Assembly: GCA_005788935.1 (NCBI GenBank)
Contig: SYAK01000230.1
Span: forward strand, 1 to 8,084
Source of the DNA: Pseudomonadota bacterium
GTDB lineage: Bacteria > Myxococcota > UBA9042 > PHBI01
Reading direction: 5' to 3'
Length of the DNA: 8,084 bases
In this document: positions 6,938 through 8,084 of the stretch, one piece after another
How positions within the stretch are numbered: the stretch's first letter is position 1
How the letters are laid out: every line of letters begins with the position of its first letter
Position numbers and translations under genes: made by a program
Notes under the pieces: generated by a model
Database searches by the model: none
Seen by the model: the letters and a program-made list of their open reading frames with translations, nothing else
Told to the model about the DNA's origin: nothing

Positions 6938-6960
6938 AGGCACCTCGCGCAGTCCAGCAA
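6933..6960 (-). promoter_or_regulatory. Candidate promoter of the four-gene operon
   Basis: On the minus strand TTGCTG (6955-6960) is followed after 16 bases by TAACAT (6933-6938). The -10 matches four of six consensus bases, the -35 three. Transcription from about 6926 would give a leader of roughly 130 bases before the UbiB-like gene. Within that leader GGGCG (6814-6818) and CGCCC (6837-6841) could pair around an inner CGAC/GTCG stem. This is a weak call from sequence similarity alone. Confidence 0.25.
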
Positions 6961-6998
6961 GGTCAGTCGCGCGAAAACGCCCGCCCGCCCGGTCCGTG

Positions 6999-7003
6999 AG
7001 GAG
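6999..7003 (+). promoter_or_regulatory. Ribosome binding site of the aldehyde dehydrogenase
   Basis: AGGAG lies seven bases before the ATG at 7011. Spacing and sequence are standard and fix this start. Confidence 0.75.
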
Positions 7004-7010
7004 ACGCGCC

Positions 7011-8084
7011 ATGCAGAGCCCCGAGCCCCAGCAGCTTCACGCCGCGTTCACCCGTCTCCGCGAGGCCTTCGCGCGTGACGGCGGCCTCGCCTATGGCGAG
7101 CGGGTCGCCTGGCTCGATCGCCTGAAGGAGGCCATCATCCGCTGGGAGGAGCCGCTTGCGGGCGCCATCTCCGAGGACTTCGGCCACCGCTCGCGGCACG
7201 AGACGTCCGTCGCCGAGATCTTCCCGTCGCTTGGCACGATCGACTACGTCCGCAAGCACCTCCGCGGCTGGATGCGGGGCGAGTCGCGCGCGACCTCGAT
7301 CCTGTTCGCGCCTGCGAAGAACCGCATCATGTCCCAGCCGCTCGGGGTCGTTGGCGTCATCGGGCCCTGGAACTATCCCGTCCAGCTCGCGCTCATCCCG
7401 CTCGCCTACGCCATCGCGGCCGGCAATCGGGTGCTGCTGAAGCCGTCGGAAATGACACCGCGGACGTCGGACGCGCTTCACCGCATGATCGCCGAGGTCT
7501 TCCCGCCAGACGTCGTCGCGGTCGTCGAGGGAGGCGTCGAGGTCGGGGCGGCCTTTTCGCGGCTTCAGTTCGACCACCTCTTCTTCACCGGCTCGACGGC
7601 GGTCGGTCGCCACGTGATGCGCGCGGCGGCCGAGAACCTCGTGCCCGTCACCCTCGAGCTCGGCGGCAAGTCCCCTGTCATCCTGCACCGTGACTACCCG
7701 ATGGCGCAGGCGGTCGACCGCGTCGTCTTCGGCAAGATGCTGAACGCGGGCCAGACCTGCATCGCCCCCGACTACGTCCTGTGCCCCGAAGGCCAGCTCG
7801 CCGAGTTCGAGGCCTGCTTCCGCGCGGCGGTCGCTCGCATGTACCCGACCTTGCTCGAGAACCCGGACTACACCTCGATCGCCGCCGACCGCCACTACGA
7901 CCGCCTCGTCCGCCTGCGCGACGGGGCCGCGGCCGCAGGGGCCCGTGTCGTCGAGGTCAACCCGAGCGCCGAGCCGCTCCCGCGCGAGCGCCGGAAGCTC
8001 GCGCCGACGCTGCTCTTCGACGTGCACGCCGACACCGAGGTCATGCAGGACGAGATCTTCGGGCCGCTGCTCCCCGTCGTTCCC
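7011..8084 (+). CDS. Aldehyde dehydrogenase, class 3 / coniferyl-aldehyde-dehydrogenase-like (3' end outside window)
   Basis: The first 358 residues of an NAD(P)-dependent aldehyde dehydrogenase, which oxidises an aldehyde to its carboxylate. Visible: GPWNYP at 118-123 with the oxyanion-hole asparagine N121; LLKPSE at 142-147 with cofactor-binding K144; the Rossmann segment FFTGSTAVG at 191-199; the general-base glutamate E216 in LELGGKSP; the nucleophile C250 in NAGQTCIAPDY; and EIFGP at 348-352, where the family's second cofactor glutamate sits. The GQTCIAPDY wording and the short N-terminus place it with class 3 enzymes, the branch that holds fatty and coniferyl aldehyde dehydrogenases of about 450-480 residues, so roughly a quarter is missing to the right. 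No signal peptide is seen; it should be cytoplasmic or membrane-peripheral. It is transcribed away from the UbiB-peptidase-zipper-GMC operon and shares a 218-base intergenic region with it. The class is secure; preferred aldehyde cannot be read from sequence, so no gene symbol is given. Confidence 0.95.
   Translation, partial: MQSPEPQQLHAAFTRLREAFARDGGLAYGERVAWLDRLKEAIIRWEEPLAGAISEDFGHRSRHETSVAEIFPSLGTIDYVRKHLRGWMRGESRATSILFAPAKNRIMSQPLGVVGVIGPWNYPVQLALIPLAYAIAAGNRVLLKPSEMTPRTSDALHRMIAEVFPPDVVAVVEGGVEVGAAFSRLQFDHLFFTGSTAVGRHVMRAAAENLVPVTLELGGKSPVILHRDYPMAQAVDRVVFGKMLNAGQTCIAPDYVLCPEGQLAEFEACFRAAVARMYPTLLENPDYTSIAADRHYDRLVRLRDGAAAAGARVVEVNPSAEPLPRERRKLAPTLLFDVHADTEVMQDEIFGPLLPVVP

Noticed and set aside
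5924..7012. A minus-strand open frame of 362 codons overlapping the start of the UbiB-like gene and the intergenic region
   Set aside because: It runs in another frame over the UbiB motifs, is Arg/Pro/Ala-rich, and would cover the whole divergent control region and reach the aldehyde dehydrogenase start.
6963..8027. A minus-strand open frame of 354 codons opposite the aldehyde dehydrogenase
   Set aside because: The plus-strand frame holds all the aldehyde dehydrogenase motifs and a good ribosome binding site; the minus frame has none and is a shadow.

Overview
The window is GC-rich throughout, with almost every codon ending in G or C and long stop-free shadow frames on both strands. It reads as chromosomal DNA of a free-living bacterium. 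The best guess for its origin is the Myxococcota (myxobacteria and relatives) or another deltaproteobacterium-like lineage. That guess rests on a eukaryote-like Ser/Thr kinase with an N-terminal four-cysteine segment, a lipoprotein prolyl oligopeptidase, and the base composition. There is no rRNA or other phylogenetic marker, so the assignment is an inference.

Layout, left to right. Positions 1-963 (minus strand) hold the first 321 codons of a Ser/Thr protein kinase; its C-terminus lies outside the window. A 186-base gap (964-1149) carries a candidate promoter and a small dyad for the kinase. Positions 1150-6792 (minus strand) form one tightly packed four-gene unit, transcribed right to left: an ABC1/UbiB-type atypical kinase (5335-6792), a lipoprotein S9A prolyl oligopeptidase (3047-5338), a 101-residue protein with a four-heptad leucine zipper (2745-3050, GTG start), and a cholesterol-oxidase-like GMC flavoprotein with a ferredoxin-like cysteine cluster (1150-2748). 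All three internal junctions are 4-base stop/start overlaps (ATGA, GTGA, ATGA), which strongly suggests one mRNA with translational coupling. A 218-base divergent intergenic region (6793-7010) separates this operon from a plus-strand class 3-type aldehyde dehydrogenase (7011 to the window end, C-terminus missing).

How the genes may work together. A GMC enzyme can oxidise an alcohol or sterol-like hydroxyl, and an aldehyde dehydrogenase can take an aldehyde product to the acid, so the two could form an oxidation route around the shared divergent promoter region. UbiB-type proteins act on or near isoprenoid lipids in membranes, which could fit a lipid-centred operon. The peptidase and the small zipper protein have no obvious place in such a route. 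Their fixed overlaps nevertheless argue that they belong to the same unit. The least explained element is this coupled quartet, and within it the small protein, whose zipper register matches the textbook yeast GCN4 pattern.

No tRNA, rRNA, CRISPR array, insertion sequence, long direct repeat or attachment site was recognised. Neither intergenic gap exceeds 300 bases.
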